From Oceanispirochaeta sp963676905 (GTDB lineage Bacteria > Spirochaetota > Spirochaetia > DSM-2461): a stretch of 64,000 nucleotides of DNA. Shown here in pieces: positions 1 to 8,815 of the stretch. Under the pieces are notes generated by a model. That model was not told the origin of the DNA. It did no database searches and saw only the letters and a list, made by a program, of their open reading frames with translations. Position numbers and translations under genes: made by a program. The first letter of the stretch is position 1. Each line of letters opens with the position of its first letter. Where the stretch lies: contig CAXXVE010000001.1 of assembly GCA_963676905.2 (NCBI GenBank), positions 3,472,001 to 3,536,000 on the forward strand, written 5' to 3'.

Positions 1-840
1 TTCAAAAGCCTTTCTGATGCCTCCTTTGAAGGAATTATATTTACAAAAGAGAATATTCTTCTGGAGCACAATTCTGCTATTTTCGACATGTTCGGTTATG
101 ATACAGATGAAATACTTACAGGCAGATCGGTTATTGAATTTGTTGCACCAGAGGCACGGCACGAAGTAATACAGAAAATAAAGTCGGAATACACACAGGC
201 TTATGAGACCTGCACAATCAAAAAGGATGGTACGGTCTTTCCTGTTGAAATACGGGGAAGGATGTTTGAGTACCACGGCAGTATCATACGTGTTTCGGCT
301 ATCAGGGATATCACAGAGCAGAAGAAGCTTACCCGGGAGCTGCATAACCTTGCCAGAACTGACGCACTTACAGGAGCCTATAACAGAAGAGCTTTAATGG
401 AGATCTTTGATTTTGAATATGCAAAGAGCAGAAGATACAATCACCACTTTGCTCTTTTGATGATTGACATAGACTTTTTTAAGAAGATCAATGATGAATA
501 TGGCCATGATATTGGTGACTATGTTTTAAAAAGGCTTGTGAGTGAATCCGAAAACCAGATGCGCGAGGCGGACTGTTTTGCAAGATGGGGCGGAGAGGAG
601 TTTCTTGCTCTTCTCCCTGAAACAGAATTGAATGAAGCTGCTCAGGTTGCTGAGAGACTTCGGGAACGGATTTCACAGATTGTGATAAACAAGGATAACA
701 GTCGTATACAGATCACAGTCAGTATTGGTTTGACAGAAGTGACTGACTATGAAAGTAACTTTGACGATATCCTCAAAAAAGCTGATACGGCTCTCTACTC
801 AGCCAAAGCGGGGGGGCGGAATCAGGTCTGCGTGTTATAA
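1..840 (+). CDS. PAS-GGDEF diguanylate cyclase (5' end outside window)
   Basis: The reading frame is open from base 1, so the N-terminus lies upstream and only about 279 codons are visible. The first ~110 residues form a PAS domain (FKSLSDASFEGIIF start, PEARHEVIQK region, closing RDITEQKK). Residues ~120-279 form a GGDEF domain with the DALTGAYNRR lead motif and active-site GGEEF at about residues 197-201. An RxxD inhibitory site (READ) lies five residues before it, so the enzyme is predicted to make cyclic di-GMP from two GTP and to be product-inhibited. The PAS domain is the likely signal input; any membrane part would be upstream. The stop at 838-840 is followed by a tRNA gene on the other strand and then a PilZ protein, a plausible c-di-GMP receptor. 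The family call is secure; the signal is unknown. Confidence 0.93.
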   Translation, partial: FKSLSDASFEGIIFTKENILLEHNSAIFDMFGYDTDEILTGRSVIEFVAPEARHEVIQKIKSEYTQAYETCTIKKDGTVFPVEIRGRMFEYHGSIIRVSAIRDITEQKKLTRELHNLARTDALTGAYNRRALMEIFDFEYAKSRRYNHHFALLMIDIDFFKKINDEYGHDIGDYVLKRLVSESENQMREADCFARWGGEEFLALLPETELNEAAQVAERLRERISQIVINKDNSRIQITVSIGLTEVTDYESNFDDILKKADTALYSAKAGGRNQVCVL

Positions 841-919
841 ATCATGAAGGCAGGGTTTTGGACAGGCTTTGCGCCGGCGGTATGCAGCATCAGTTACTGA
901 AATGACAGGATTTTAATAC

Positions 920-991
920 AGCCAAAAGTGGGAATTGAACCCACGACCTACGCTTTACGAGAGCGTTGCTCTACCCCTGAGCTATTTTGGC
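920..991 (-). tRNA. tRNA-Thr (anticodon CGT)
   Basis: Read on the minus strand, 991 to 921 folds into a full cloverleaf: a perfect 7-bp acceptor stem (GCCAAAA with TTTTGGC), a GCTC/GAGC D stem, an ACGCT/AGCGT anticodon stem with loop CTCGTAA, a 5-base variable loop, and a GTGGG/CCCAC T stem with TTCAATT loop. Bases 34-36 are CGT, reading the ACG threonine codon. The base after the acceptor is T, followed by GTA, so the CCA end is not encoded and must be added by the nucleotidyltransferase. Confidence 0.95.
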
Positions 992-1066
992 ATCACAGAT
1001 GGTAATTATACCCGTGAAGAAAAGAATATCAATAGATTTTTGAAAAAGCCTTATTGAAACAGTAAA

Positions 1067-1095
1067 TTGACATCGGGCAATAATAAAACGATAAT
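1067..1095 (+). promoter_or_regulatory. Sigma-70-type promoter of the PilZ gene
   Basis: TTGACA at 1067-1072 and GATAAT at 1090-1095 are separated by exactly 17 bases. The predicted transcript start near 1102 leaves a short leader that contains an AGGGGA ribosome binding site at about 1105-1110 before the ATG at 1118. The site lies in the gap after the tRNA gene and points toward the PilZ gene. Confidence 0.7.
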
Positions 1096-1117
1096 ATTTT
1101 TTATAGGGGAAAAGATA

Positions 1118-1486
1118 ATGAGTTCCGTTGATAATAGAAAATTTTACAGAGCCGACTTCAAAACGCACGGGTATGTCCTTCTTGATAGCGGTGAACAGAT
1201 TCCTTTTGAGCTTGTCAATATTTCTTTAAAGGGAATACTCGTTGTAGTTTCCGACAGCAGACTGAAAAAAGGTGAAACATACAAGCTTAAAATCAGGCTG
1301 GCCTCTTCCGACATTGAGATCGACACAACTTCAGTTCTTGTTCATGAAGAGAAGGAGGAGAAAGGATTTTTCTTCAGAGAGATTGACCTGGACAGCATGA
1401 TTCACTTAAGACGCCTTCTTGAACTGAACACACCAAGCGAAGGAGAAATTGAGAAAGAGCTCTCATTTCTGAAAGATTATTCCTGA
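1118..1486 (+). CDS. PilZ domain protein, predicted c-di-GMP receptor
   Basis: This 122-residue protein is a single PilZ domain. The N-terminus has the RxxxR arginine pair (RKFYR, about residues 7-11) and, some 30 residues later, the NxSxxG motif (NISLKG); together these bind cyclic di-GMP. The rest is the expected beta barrel with a charged C-terminal tail. I chose the ATG at 1118 because an AGGGGA ribosome binding site lies 7 bases before it and a TTGACA-N17-GATAAT promoter further up; the longer frame from 1067 would start inside that promoter. It has no output domain, so it probably acts by binding a partner. A GGDEF gene ends 280 bases upstream, which suggests but does not prove a shared pathway. 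Confidence 0.88.
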   Translation: MSSVDNRKFYRADFKTHGYVLLDSGEQIPFELVNISLKGILVVVSDSRLKKGETYKLKIRLASSDIEIDTTSVLVHEEKEEKGFFFREIDLDSMIHLRRLLELNTPSEGEIEKELSFLKDYS

Positions 1487-1541
1487 GTTTTGAGGTTTGC
1501 TGAAAGATTTTATACAGTTCGGGACAAGGATCTTAAAAAGA

Positions 1542-2204
1542 TCAGTTCTCTTTCTTGTCCTGCTTGTTTCTGCTTGACGCCACAAAACGCTTGAAGTCGT
1601 TGATATTCTTCACAACAATTTTGTCATCAAAGACCTCTACCCTTCTCTGTGAGACAAACTGGTCCAGAGACTTGCGGCACTCGCTGGGTGACATACCGGC
1701 CCAGTGGGCGATGTCATCAATGGATGTGCTGAACTCCCGCCGGCCCTGATCATTGTCCTCGTCATCGGGAACAATCCCCTCGGAAAGCATCAGAAAAACA
1801 TCGGCGATCCTTGCAAGGTCATCCTCGAGAGTGAGAATCTGAAAACGGCGTTTCTGATCATAAATCCTTTTTGCAAAGAGTTTCAGAAGTTTCAGGGCGA
1901 TCTGCGGGTTTCCCTGCATCAGTATTTCAAAGTTCTCCCTGTTGAACTCGAGGAGCTTGGTCTCTTCGATGGCAATGATAGTGGCGCTTCGTGGAGCTTC
2001 TTCCAGAAGGGCCATCTCACCAAAAAACTCACCGGGCTGGAGGATGTCGATTGTTTTTTCAATATCACCGAAGATTTTAACGATTTTCACACTTCCCGAC
2101 TGAATCAGGTAGAACGAATCGCCAGGCTCAAATTCGCAAAAGATTACTGACCCTGCCTTGAAGGTAACGGCAAATCTGTTGAATACGGAGAGATCCAGTG
2201 CCAT
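1542..2204 (-). CDS. Crp/Fnr-family regulator (cyclic-nucleotide-binding domain plus helix-turn-helix)
   Basis: In this 220-residue protein, residues ~10-120 form a cyclic-nucleotide-binding beta roll with the phosphate-binding cassette GEFFGEMALLEEAPRSATI, including the Arg-Ser-Ala expected for a cNMP ligand. A long dimerisation helix follows, and residues ~140-210 look like a Crp-type winged helix (STSIDDIAHWAGMSPSECRK recognition region). It is therefore a predicted DNA-binding regulator of the Crp/Fnr superfamily; no Fe-S cysteines of Fnr are present. Its ATG shares one base with the stop of the upstream gene (TAATG at 2204), so the two are translationally coupled. The ligand and targets are unknown. 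Confidence 0.85.
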   Translation of the reverse strand: MALDLSVFNRFAVTFKAGSVIFCEFEPGDSFYLIQSGSVKIVKIFGDIEKTIDILQPGEFFGEMALLEEAPRSATIIAIEETKLLEFNRENFEILMQGNPQIALKLLKLFAKRIYDQKRRFQILTLEDDLARIADVFLMLSEGIVPDDEDNDQGRREFSTSIDDIAHWAGMSPSECRKSLDQFVSQRRVEVFDDKIVVKNINDFKRFVASSRNKQDKKEN

Positions 2205-3148
2205 TATGATCCTCCCATCTGTTCAAGAATAAGCTTAGCATCCCGCTGGGCAGGTGCTCCATCGTCAAGAAGGGATATGGACTTCTTCAAGAAGCCGGCG
2301 GCTTTGTCTCTGTCATTCAGCATGAGGTAGGATTTTCCTATAAAGTAGAGCGCTTCACCTATTCTGTTATGGGCGGGATTCCTTTTCAGAAGTTCAGTAA
2401 AGTGTTTAATTGTTTCCTCGCCTTTTTTCAGCCTGAAAAGACATATTCCGGCTTCAAATTCGGCAAATGATTTATGGTCGGGATTGGACTGGGCAACCCT
2501 GACAAAGGCCTTTAGAGCCTCTGAATAGTTTTTCTGATCACGGAAGGCAACAGCCTGTTCAATGTTATAGGAGACCCTGGGTTTGGGAGGAGGAGCGGCT
2601 TCATCGACGATTCCCTTCTGGCTCTCGGAATACTCAATTTTCCTCTTGATCTCATCAACATAGCGGCCCGCAGGATAGTAGATAAGATATCTGTTGAAGG
2701 CATCAGCCGCCTGGTAGTATTTTTTGTTGCTGAAGTAGTACTCCCCTACAGAGTAGAGCCCCTTTTCCGCATCAGCCTGTTCCTCTCCGGACATCAGGCT
2801 TCTGACCTGTTTGTGAATTCTCCGCAGCTGATTTGAGAATACTTTGAGCATCTTCATTATTATTCTGCTGTTGCTTGACAATAGCTGTTCGAAATCTTCT
2901 ACAGAAAACTGGATTACAGTGGAATCCACCATCACAACGGCGGTTTCATCATGGGGGTACTTCCCGAAAGCGGCTTTCACACCGAAGAACTCCCCTGTCT
3001 GAACAAAATCGTGCATCTCCTGCCCGGTCTGTATATCCAGATAATTTAGTGAAACCTGCCCTTTCTGGAGAATGTAAACACTCTCGCCCTTATCTCCCTT
3101 GAAGTAGACAATTGAGTTAGCTTTAAATGATATGGCTTTTGGGGGCAT
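2204..3148 (-). CDS. Cyclic-nucleotide-binding domain protein with TPR repeats
   Basis: This 314-residue protein begins with a cyclic-nucleotide-binding domain (residues ~1-115; GEFFGVKAAFGKYPHDETAV takes the place of the usual binding cassette, and the Arg is replaced, so ligand binding may be altered). Residues ~130-310 hold at least four tetratricopeptide-like helical hairpins (EYYFSNKKYYQAADAFNRY, AVAFRDQKNYSEALKAF and similar). There is no DNA-binding domain, so it is more likely a sensor or scaffold. It is first in a two-gene unit, and its TAA overlaps the ATG of the downstream Crp-like regulator. A promoter candidate lies just upstream at 3177-3206. Confidence 0.82.
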   Translation of the reverse strand: MPPKAISFKANSIVYFKGDKGESVYILQKGQVSLNYLDIQTGQEMHDFVQTGEFFGVKAAFGKYPHDETAVVMVDSTVIQFSVEDFEQLLSSNSRIIMKMLKVFSNQLRRIHKQVRSLMSGEEQADAEKGLYSVGEYYFSNKKYYQAADAFNRYLIYYPAGRYVDEIKRKIEYSESQKGIVDEAAPPPKPRVSYNIEQAVAFRDQKNYSEALKAFVRVAQSNPDHKSFAEFEAGICLFRLKKGEETIKHFTELLKRNPAHNRIGEALYFIGKSYLMLNDRDKAAGFLKKSISLLDDGAPAQRDAKLILEQMGGS

Positions 3149-3176
3149 TCGGGCTCCTGAATCAAAACTAGGTACA

Positions 3177-3206
3177 ATATTAATTCTTCGATAAGATAAC
3201 TGTCAA
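3177..3206 (-). promoter_or_regulatory. Promoter candidate for the cyclic-nucleotide-binding gene pair
   Basis: On the minus strand TTGACA (3206-3201) and TAATAT (3182-3177) are separated by 18 bases. The -35 box is a perfect match; the -10 box matches at four positions. It lies 29 bases upstream of the ATG at 3148, within the divergent gap shared with the PHP gene. Confidence 0.5.
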
Positions 3207-3309
3207 TCTTATTATACTCAATAAGTTCTGGAGCCACAATAAAAAGTAAGCGGAAAAACTCTTTTACTTGCTCCTTGCTTTTGCACCGGAATCTTTTTAT
3301 CCTGAATCT

Positions 3310-4146
3310 ATGATTGACCTACACACACACTCAACAGCCTCGGATGGAACATTCACACCATCCGAGCTGATGCAGCACGCTGCAGATATAGGCCTGTCGG
3401 CCATTGCACTGACTGACCATGATACTCTGGACGGCCTTGATGAGGCTGCAGAGGCTGCCGAAAAGCTTGGAATCCGGTTCATTGCGGGTATTGAACTTGA
3501 GATAGAGCACCACCCGGGGGAATTTCATCTTTTGGGCCTGGGTCTGGAAGACTGGCACAATTCAAGCCTGGCTCTGTTTCTTGAGGAGATAAGAGAAAAA
3601 AGAAACAACCGGAATGAAATGATGGTGGATCTGATCCGACAGGACGGAATTGATATCAGCCATGAAGATCTTGAGAATACAGCAGGGGGCAGAATAATTG
3701 CACGCCCCCATTTTGCAAAACTTCTCGTCGAGAGAAAAATTGCCAAAAACATAAAACACGCATTTGACAAGTTTCTGGGCGTAGGACAGAAGTACTACAT
3801 CTCAAAGGAAGTGATAGGTGCGGAACAGGGTATAAAGCTGATCCACCAGGCCGGAGGGAAAGCCGTGATCGCTCATCCCCTCTCCCTCTACCTCTCCTGG
3901 GGTAAGCTTCCGGAGCACTTGAGGGTCTGGAAGGAGATGGGCCTGGACGGAATTGAAGCCCTTCACTCGGGAGCCAATAAAAACCAGAAGGCAAGGTTTG
4001 TAAAGCTTGCGGAAGAGGAAGGACTGATTATTACCGGAGGCTCGGATTTTCACGGAACCAACAGAAGGGACAGGACCCTTGGAAGAGGAGCCGGATTCCA
4101 GTATGTACCCGATGAACTCCTTATCCCCCTGCTGGGCAAAAGCTGA
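3310..4146 (+). CDS. PHP-domain phosphoesterase (YciV/RNase AM family)
   Basis: This 278-residue protein is a PHP (polymerase and histidinol phosphatase) domain. Metal-binding motifs are HTHST at about residues 5-9, TDHDT at about 36-40, a GIELE stretch near 60, ARPHF near 120, AHPLS near 185, and a closing GGSDFHG. This set is typical of the YciV group, which includes 3',5'-nucleotide bisphosphate phosphatase and RNase AM activities. I took the ATG at 3310 because it starts right at the first beta strand (MIDLHTH); an in-frame start at 3268 would add 14 residues. The ribosome binding site is weak. The stop is close to the next start (4157), so the two are probably cotranscribed. Confidence 0.88.
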   Translation: MIDLHTHSTASDGTFTPSELMQHAADIGLSAIALTDHDTLDGLDEAAEAAEKLGIRFIAGIELEIEHHPGEFHLLGLGLEDWHNSSLALFLEEIREKRNNRNEMMVDLIRQDGIDISHEDLENTAGGRIIARPHFAKLLVERKIAKNIKHAFDKFLGVGQKYYISKEVIGAEQGIKLIHQAGGKAVIAHPLSLYLSWGKLPEHLRVWKEMGLDGIEALHSGANKNQKARFVKLAEEEGLIITGGSDFHGTNRRDRTLGRGAGFQYVPDELLIPLLGKS

Positions 4147-4156
4147 AGGGCCTTTG

Positions 4157-5065
4157 ATGCCTGTACATCGTTTCCGCTTACATATATTCATATTGCTCCT
4201 TTTGAACGCTGCGGTTCTACTCAGCGCCCAATACCCCCTGATACGGGAAACCAGGGTCTATAGCGATGACATTTTCAAACAGCAGCAGCAGGAGACGGAG
4301 TCCTGGTACCTCAATAATGCCAGGGGGCTTCCGGCGCCGCCGCTGACTCTCTACAGGTATATAAGCGGCAGACAGGACTCTCTGATTATGCTTGCAGCAA
4401 CATTCAATCTGCCCGTCGATACCCTTGCCACAGTAAACGGTTTTGAGAATACAAGCGACTTTGTTCCGGGCATGGAACTGATCATCCCCTCAGCCCCGGG
4501 ACTCTACCTCTATAGAAAATCACAGACGAGCTGGATGAAGTCCATAAGGAAGGACCTGTCCCAAGCTCCTTTCCAGAGTATTGTTCTTAATAGAGAAGGT
4601 GAGAAGATAGAAGCCGATTACTATAGCGGGATCAACCTGCCGCGGGCAAGTAAAACCCGGTTTGTACTACCCCTTTTTACATCTCCTTTGACAATAAGAA
4701 CCATAACATCACCTTTCGGCTACAGGAATCATCCGGTCAGCGGAGCATGGGGCCTGCATAGAGGGACCGATTACAGAGCCGCCATGAACACCTCGATTTT
4801 TTCATGCGGTGACGGAACAGTTTTATCTACAGGGGAACTGGCAGATTACGGAAAATACATTATAATAAAGCATAGAAACGGTTATACTAGTCTGTACGGC
4901 CATCTGGACAGGATTTTGGTTCGCCGTAACCAGTCTGTACTGGAAGGGGATGTAATAGCCGAGTCCGGAAACACCGGAATTTCAACCGGACCGCATCTTC
5001 ATTTTGAAATAAGAAAAGACGGGAATCCTGTTGATCCAGAAAACATGCTATTGAAGGACGGATAA
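4157..5065 (+). CDS. Exported LysM and M23 (LytM) peptidase
   Basis: This 302-residue protein has a signal peptide (residues 1-25, hydrophobic IFILLLLNAAVLLSA), a LysM peptidoglycan-binding domain at about 66-117 (TLATVNGFENTSDFVPGMELIIP), and a C-terminal M23 zinc endopeptidase domain at about 185-295. The zinc and catalytic motifs are complete: HRGTD (about 200-204) and HLHFE (about 279-283). It should cut peptidoglycan cross-bridges or glycine-containing peptides in the periplasm. The ATG at 4157 follows a GAAGGG ribosome binding site that overlaps the stop of the PHP gene. Its own stop overlaps the ATG of the next gene by one base (TAATG), and a class A PBP follows, giving a cell-wall gene cluster. 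Confidence 0.92.
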   Translation: MPVHRFRLHIFILLLLNAAVLLSAQYPLIRETRVYSDDIFKQQQQETESWYLNNARGLPAPPLTLYRYISGRQDSLIMLAATFNLPVDTLATVNGFENTSDFVPGMELIIPSAPGLYLYRKSQTSWMKSIRKDLSQAPFQSIVLNREGEKIEADYYSGINLPRASKTRFVLPLFTSPLTIRTITSPFGYRNHPVSGAWGLHRGTDYRAAMNTSIFSCGDGTVLSTGELADYGKYIIIKHRNGYTSLYGHLDRILVRRNQSVLEGDVIAESGNTGISTGPHLHFEIRKDGNPVDPENMLLKDG

Positions 5066-6057
5066 TGAAATTACTCTTGAAACGGCTGCTGCCTATACAG
5101 CTTCTGCTTCTCCTGACTCTGCCTCTCAGTGCTGAAAATATACGGGGACCTGTCTCGGGGACCCTCGTCCTGGACAATCTGAAAACCCCGAAAACCGTAA
5201 CAACCAGAGTTGAAGAGCTTACAGGAATTGTCGTTGATGAAATATCTCCTCTGGTACAGGGTATCAAGCTTACAGTAAAGGCTGCGCCTGACATGGTTCT
5301 TTACAGAAACAGCTTTGCCATCTACATCTACAGAGATCTTGATAATGAGTACTCTGAGGACCAGGAGAGTTACAGGGGAACCCAGGCGATGATGCGTTTT
5401 CTCTCCTTTACAGACGATCTGAACATTCTGATACCCTTAAACCCGAACCATACCCTCTCTCCTGACCGGTCCAGTGTACTGATGTCCGACAGGAGCCAGC
5501 AGGATAATTTTCCCTTTATTATAACAGTTCTGCCTGTCACCAAGGGAATTCCCGATTCTGCCTACAGCAGCGACCTGACCCTTGAACTCACCCCCATCTA
5601 CTTCAACAAGGGCCTGCTTATTCTGAACCTTATGGATGACAGGGCCGAGCCATTGACCGAGGGAGTGAGGATCAGCATCGACAACAAAAGCTACAATCTG
5701 TCAGAGGGGCCTTTTATACTGAATGCAGGTATCCACAATCTGACAATCAGGAGTGAAAACGGCAGCGAAGAGTCTCTCCCCTTCTCTCTGGCAGCTGGAG
5801 AAACCCTGATCCTTGACCATGTACTCCAGTTCCAGCTCCCCCTTCTTGCCATTGAAGCCATGGAGGGAATGACGGTCTATCTCGACGGCAGGGAGCTCAG
5901 TCAGCCTGAGGTAAAGGGAACCATTGAAATACAGCCGGGAAGCCACAGCATACGCTTTGAACTGGGCGACTTCAGGATGAGCCGGGATTTCAGCGCTGAA
6001 ATGCAGCAGAATATTACTATAACCATGGTACCTGAAATACTTCTTGAAATACGCTGA
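5065..6057 (+). CDS. Exported protein of unknown function, PEGA-like C-terminus
   Basis: This 330-residue protein has a clear signal peptide (residues 1-23, LLPIQLLLLLTLPLSA) and no other membrane segment. I do not recognise the body. Residues ~200-330 are beta-rich and contain two stretches resembling PEGA or carbohydrate-type beta sandwiches (a GIHNLTIRSENG segment, then VYLDGRELSQ with PGSHSIRFELG), a pattern common in surface or periplasmic proteins. It is translationally coupled to the M23 peptidase (TAATG at 5065) and lies 3 bases from the frame of the PBP gene, so it may assist peptidoglycan synthesis or anchor the peptidase. This role is inferred from context only. Confidence 0.75.
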   Translation: MKLLLKRLLPIQLLLLLTLPLSAENIRGPVSGTLVLDNLKTPKTVTTRVEELTGIVVDEISPLVQGIKLTVKAAPDMVLYRNSFAIYIYRDLDNEYSEDQESYRGTQAMMRFLSFTDDLNILIPLNPNHTLSPDRSSVLMSDRSQQDNFPFIITVLPVTKGIPDSAYSSDLTLELTPIYFNKGLLILNLMDDRAEPLTEGVRISIDNKSYNLSEGPFILNAGIHNLTIRSENGSEESLPFSLAAGETLILDHVLQFQLPLLAIEAMEGMTVYLDGRELSQPEVKGTIEIQPGSHSIRFELGDFRMSRDFSAEMQQNITITMVPEILLEIR

Positions 6058-6060
6058 GTA

Positions 6061-8652
6061 TTGACAAATACCCCGGTGCCACGTACTTTAAAGGCTATGA
6101 TTTTTTCCGGCAAACGCAAAGTAATTCTTTTAGTACTTGTATCCTCACTGGCTCTCATTACCCTGGGTGTCGGGATTACAACAGGGCTGGTGGTAGCCAC
6201 TAATTACAATATTATGAACATGGAGAATTTTGGAGAGGACGATCCTTCGCTCCCTTCACAGATTCTTGATATAAACGGCAATCTTATTACAGAGTTCTTC
6301 TCTGATGAGAAACGGGATATTATTTCCATCAAGGACCTTCCTGAGAACCTGATCTACTCTCTGATCACGAGAGAGGACAGCAGGTTCTTTGAGCACAACG
6401 GTTTCTCATTCTATGGAACCTTCCGAGCCCTTGTAAGAAGCGTAGTCTTCCAGAACCTCCAGGGGGGAAGTACCCTGACACAGCAGCTGGCAGGACACCT
6501 TTATGCAGACCGGAGCGATATTTCAATAACACGTAAGCTTAAAGAGCTTTGGTGGGCATTTCAGCTGGAGCGTCAGCTCACAAAGTATGAGATCCTTGAA
6601 ACATACATCAACAAGATGCCCTTCGGCCACAACACCCACGGTGTCGAAGCGGCATCGAAATTCTACTTTGATCACTCAGCCGTCGATAACACAGTCGCAG
6701 AGTCGGTTATGCTTGTCATTCAGCTTGTAAGTACCAGCGGACGCTACTCCCCCATCCGCTTTCCCGACAGGGCCAGAAGGGTTCAGACTACAATTATCCA
6801 GCAGATGGTTGATAACGGTTATGTAACCCAGGAGGAAGCTGACCTTTCAATGGCCGACTACTGGAACAACCGTTATGACTGGTCCAGAAACAACACCACA
6901 ACAGCCTTCTTCGAACGAGAAGACAAGGCTCCCTGGTTCAGCGAATATATCCGTACTCAGCTCGACCAGATGCTCTACGGACAACAGGACATCTACCGTG
7001 ACGGTTATGTTGTTCATACAACCTTGAACCTTGACTTCCAGGCAAAAGCCGATGAGCTGACCCAGAAGGGTCTTAACACCTGGAACCAGAGGTATCAGCA
7101 GAATATCGACAACAGAATGAAAATCATTGATGATCCCTACATTCCGATTCTCGACCTTCTGTCCCTGACCATGAATGTCGAGGCCATTCATATCGCCGAC
7201 TCCCAGCAGACACGCCGGGCCCGGGAAAAATTCATGAATGACCTGAACCCCTCAATAGATATGATCTCCATGATGCTGGGCATGCCTGATATCAGCTCTC
7301 TGAGCCAGTTTGCCTACCTGGAGAACAAGAGAAAGAACCAGCAGTCTACAGTTCAGAGCGCAATGATCACTCTTGAAAACGAAACAGGATATATCCTTGC
7401 CATGGTAGGCGGAAGCGAGTTTAACAGAGCCAACCAGTTCAACAGAGCCGTCAGCGGTGAACTGATGCCCGGTTCCTCCTTCAAACCTCTCTACTACTCT
7501 GCGGCTATCAGTTCGGGAAAATACACTCCGGCCACGAGAATAGTCGATGCCCCCAGGGTTTTCCAGAACCCCGACGGCAGCTCCTACACTCCCATGAACT
7601 ACCGTGGTGAGTGGGTTGGAAGCGTACTTCTGAGAGACGCACTAGCCAACTCAATGAACGTCCCCGCCATTACTGTTCTTGAAGGAATCGGTTTTGAAAC
7701 GGCCATCAACAGGGCTGCAAGACTTCTGGGATACACTGATCCTGTAGAGATCGGAAGGCGGTTCCCCAGACTCTACCCTCTGGGACTGGGTGTCATCACA
7801 ACAAGCCCCCTGAGAATGGCGCGGGCCTATGCCACATTCCCCAATCAGGGACGGGCCGTAACCCCCATTGCCATCCGTTATGTCGAGGACCGTAATGGAA
7901 ATATAATTATGAATCCCGAACAGGAGCTCAGAGAGGAGCAGCAGCGTGAGAATCTCCAGATCATGAGCGAAGAGGAAGCCTATATCATGGTTCAGCTCCT
8001 GCAGGAGACAACGAACTCAGGTACCCTGAGCCATCTTCCCCGCTACGTACCCGGATTCAGCAGAGTACCCGTAGGGGGCAAGACCGGAACAACACAGAAC
8101 TGGGCCGATGCCTGGACCGCGGGATTCAGCCCCCGGTACACCACTGTCATGTGGGCCGGTTTTGACCAGAGAGGCAGTACCCTGGGAGTAAACCAGACCG
8201 GAGCTACCGCTACAGGTTGGATATGGGGTGAGTATATGGCCTATATCAACAGTCAGGTTCCCATTGAGGACTTCCACAAGCCCAGCCACGGCATCGTAGA
8301 GATGGAAGTGTGTAATCTCTCGGGAATGATCCCCACGCAGGAGTGCAAGGACAAGAGCGGCACCAGGAAGGAAGTTTTTCTCAGAGGCACCGAACCGACC
8401 CAGTACTGCACAATCCACCCCTTTATCGAGGAGAGGGATGAGGCCCTGACCCAGAAGTATCTGCAGGATTTCACTTCCAACCTTGTCGGATCAAGAGGCG
8501 GTGTTGAACTGCTTGTAGACCCCTACGCCGATTCGGACAGCGGATTTGATGAAATTGACGATGGAATGATCGACTTCCTGCTGAATGACCCCTTCTCTTC
8601 TGGAAGCGGCAGCAGCAACGAAGACGATGTAAACACCTATCTTCTGGATTAA
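6061..8652 (+). CDS. mrcA: Class A penicillin-binding protein (PBP1a type)
   Basis: This bifunctional peptidoglycan synthase has 863 residues from the TTG at 6061. One N-terminal membrane helix (about 20-42) anchors it. A GT51 transglycosylase domain follows (about 60-240; EDSRFFEHNG and GGSTLTQQL motifs). The transpeptidase domain has the serine acylation motif SSFK (about 471-475), an SMN triad and KTGTT (about 674-678). The start is uncertain: the TTG is 3 bases after the preceding stop without a ribosome binding site, and an ATG at 6097 (MIFSGKRK) would remove 12 residues; both leave a short basic cytoplasmic tail. It completes the M23/exported-protein/PBP cluster and is followed by a strong terminator. 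Confidence 0.95.
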   Translation: MTNTPVPRTLKAMIFSGKRKVILLVLVSSLALITLGVGITTGLVVATNYNIMNMENFGEDDPSLPSQILDINGNLITEFFSDEKRDIISIKDLPENLIYSLITREDSRFFEHNGFSFYGTFRALVRSVVFQNLQGGSTLTQQLAGHLYADRSDISITRKLKELWWAFQLERQLTKYEILETYINKMPFGHNTHGVEAASKFYFDHSAVDNTVAESVMLVIQLVSTSGRYSPIRFPDRARRVQTTIIQQMVDNGYVTQEEADLSMADYWNNRYDWSRNNTTTAFFEREDKAPWFSEYIRTQLDQMLYGQQDIYRDGYVVHTTLNLDFQAKADELTQKGLNTWNQRYQQNIDNRMKIIDDPYIPILDLLSLTMNVEAIHIADSQQTRRAREKFMNDLNPSIDMISMMLGMPDISSLSQFAYLENKRKNQQSTVQSAMITLENETGYILAMVGGSEFNRANQFNRAVSGELMPGSSFKPLYYSAAISSGKYTPATRIVDAPRVFQNPDGSSYTPMNYRGEWVGSVLLRDALANSMNVPAITVLEGIGFETAINRAARLLGYTDPVEIGRRFPRLYPLGLGVITTSPLRMARAYATFPNQGRAVTPIAIRYVEDRNGNIIMNPEQELREEQQRENLQIMSEEEAYIMVQLLQETTNSGTLSHLPRYVPGFSRVPVGGKTGTTQNWADAWTAGFSPRYTTVMWAGFDQRGSTLGVNQTGATATGWIWGEYMAYINSQVPIEDFHKPSHGIVEMEVCNLSGMIPTQECKDKSGTRKEVFLRGTEPTQYCTIHPFIEERDEALTQKYLQDFTSNLVGSRGGVELLVDPYADSDSGFDEIDDGMIDFLLNDPFSSGSGSSNEDDVNTYLLD

Positions 8653-8672
8653 AAGATAATTTGAATACAGAG

Positions 8673-8702
8673 AACCCGGCCGTCCTGGCCGGGTTTTTTT
8701 TT
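8673..8702 (+). terminator. Rho-independent terminator after the PBP gene
   Basis: AACCCGGCC (8673-8681) pairs perfectly with GGCCGGGTT (8687-8695) around a 5-base loop and is followed by a run of T to 8702. It lies 21 bases after the PBP stop. Confidence 0.93.
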
Positions 8703-8752
8703 ATAAGAAGTGTAATTTCAAGATGAAGCGCCGCCGGGTCGAATATATGGTT

Positions 8753-8789
8753 AAAAAAAAGCTGACCTCCGGCACAGCCGATGGTCAGC
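8753..8789 (-). terminator. Rho-independent terminator after pyrBI
   Basis: On the minus strand GCTGACC (8789-8783) pairs with GGTCAGC (8767-8761) and is followed by eight T residues (8760-8753). It lies 27 bases past the end of the aspartate carbamoyltransferase gene. Confidence 0.88.
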
Positions 8790-8815
8790 AATCAGTAAAC
8801 CCTTCTGATAACGGA

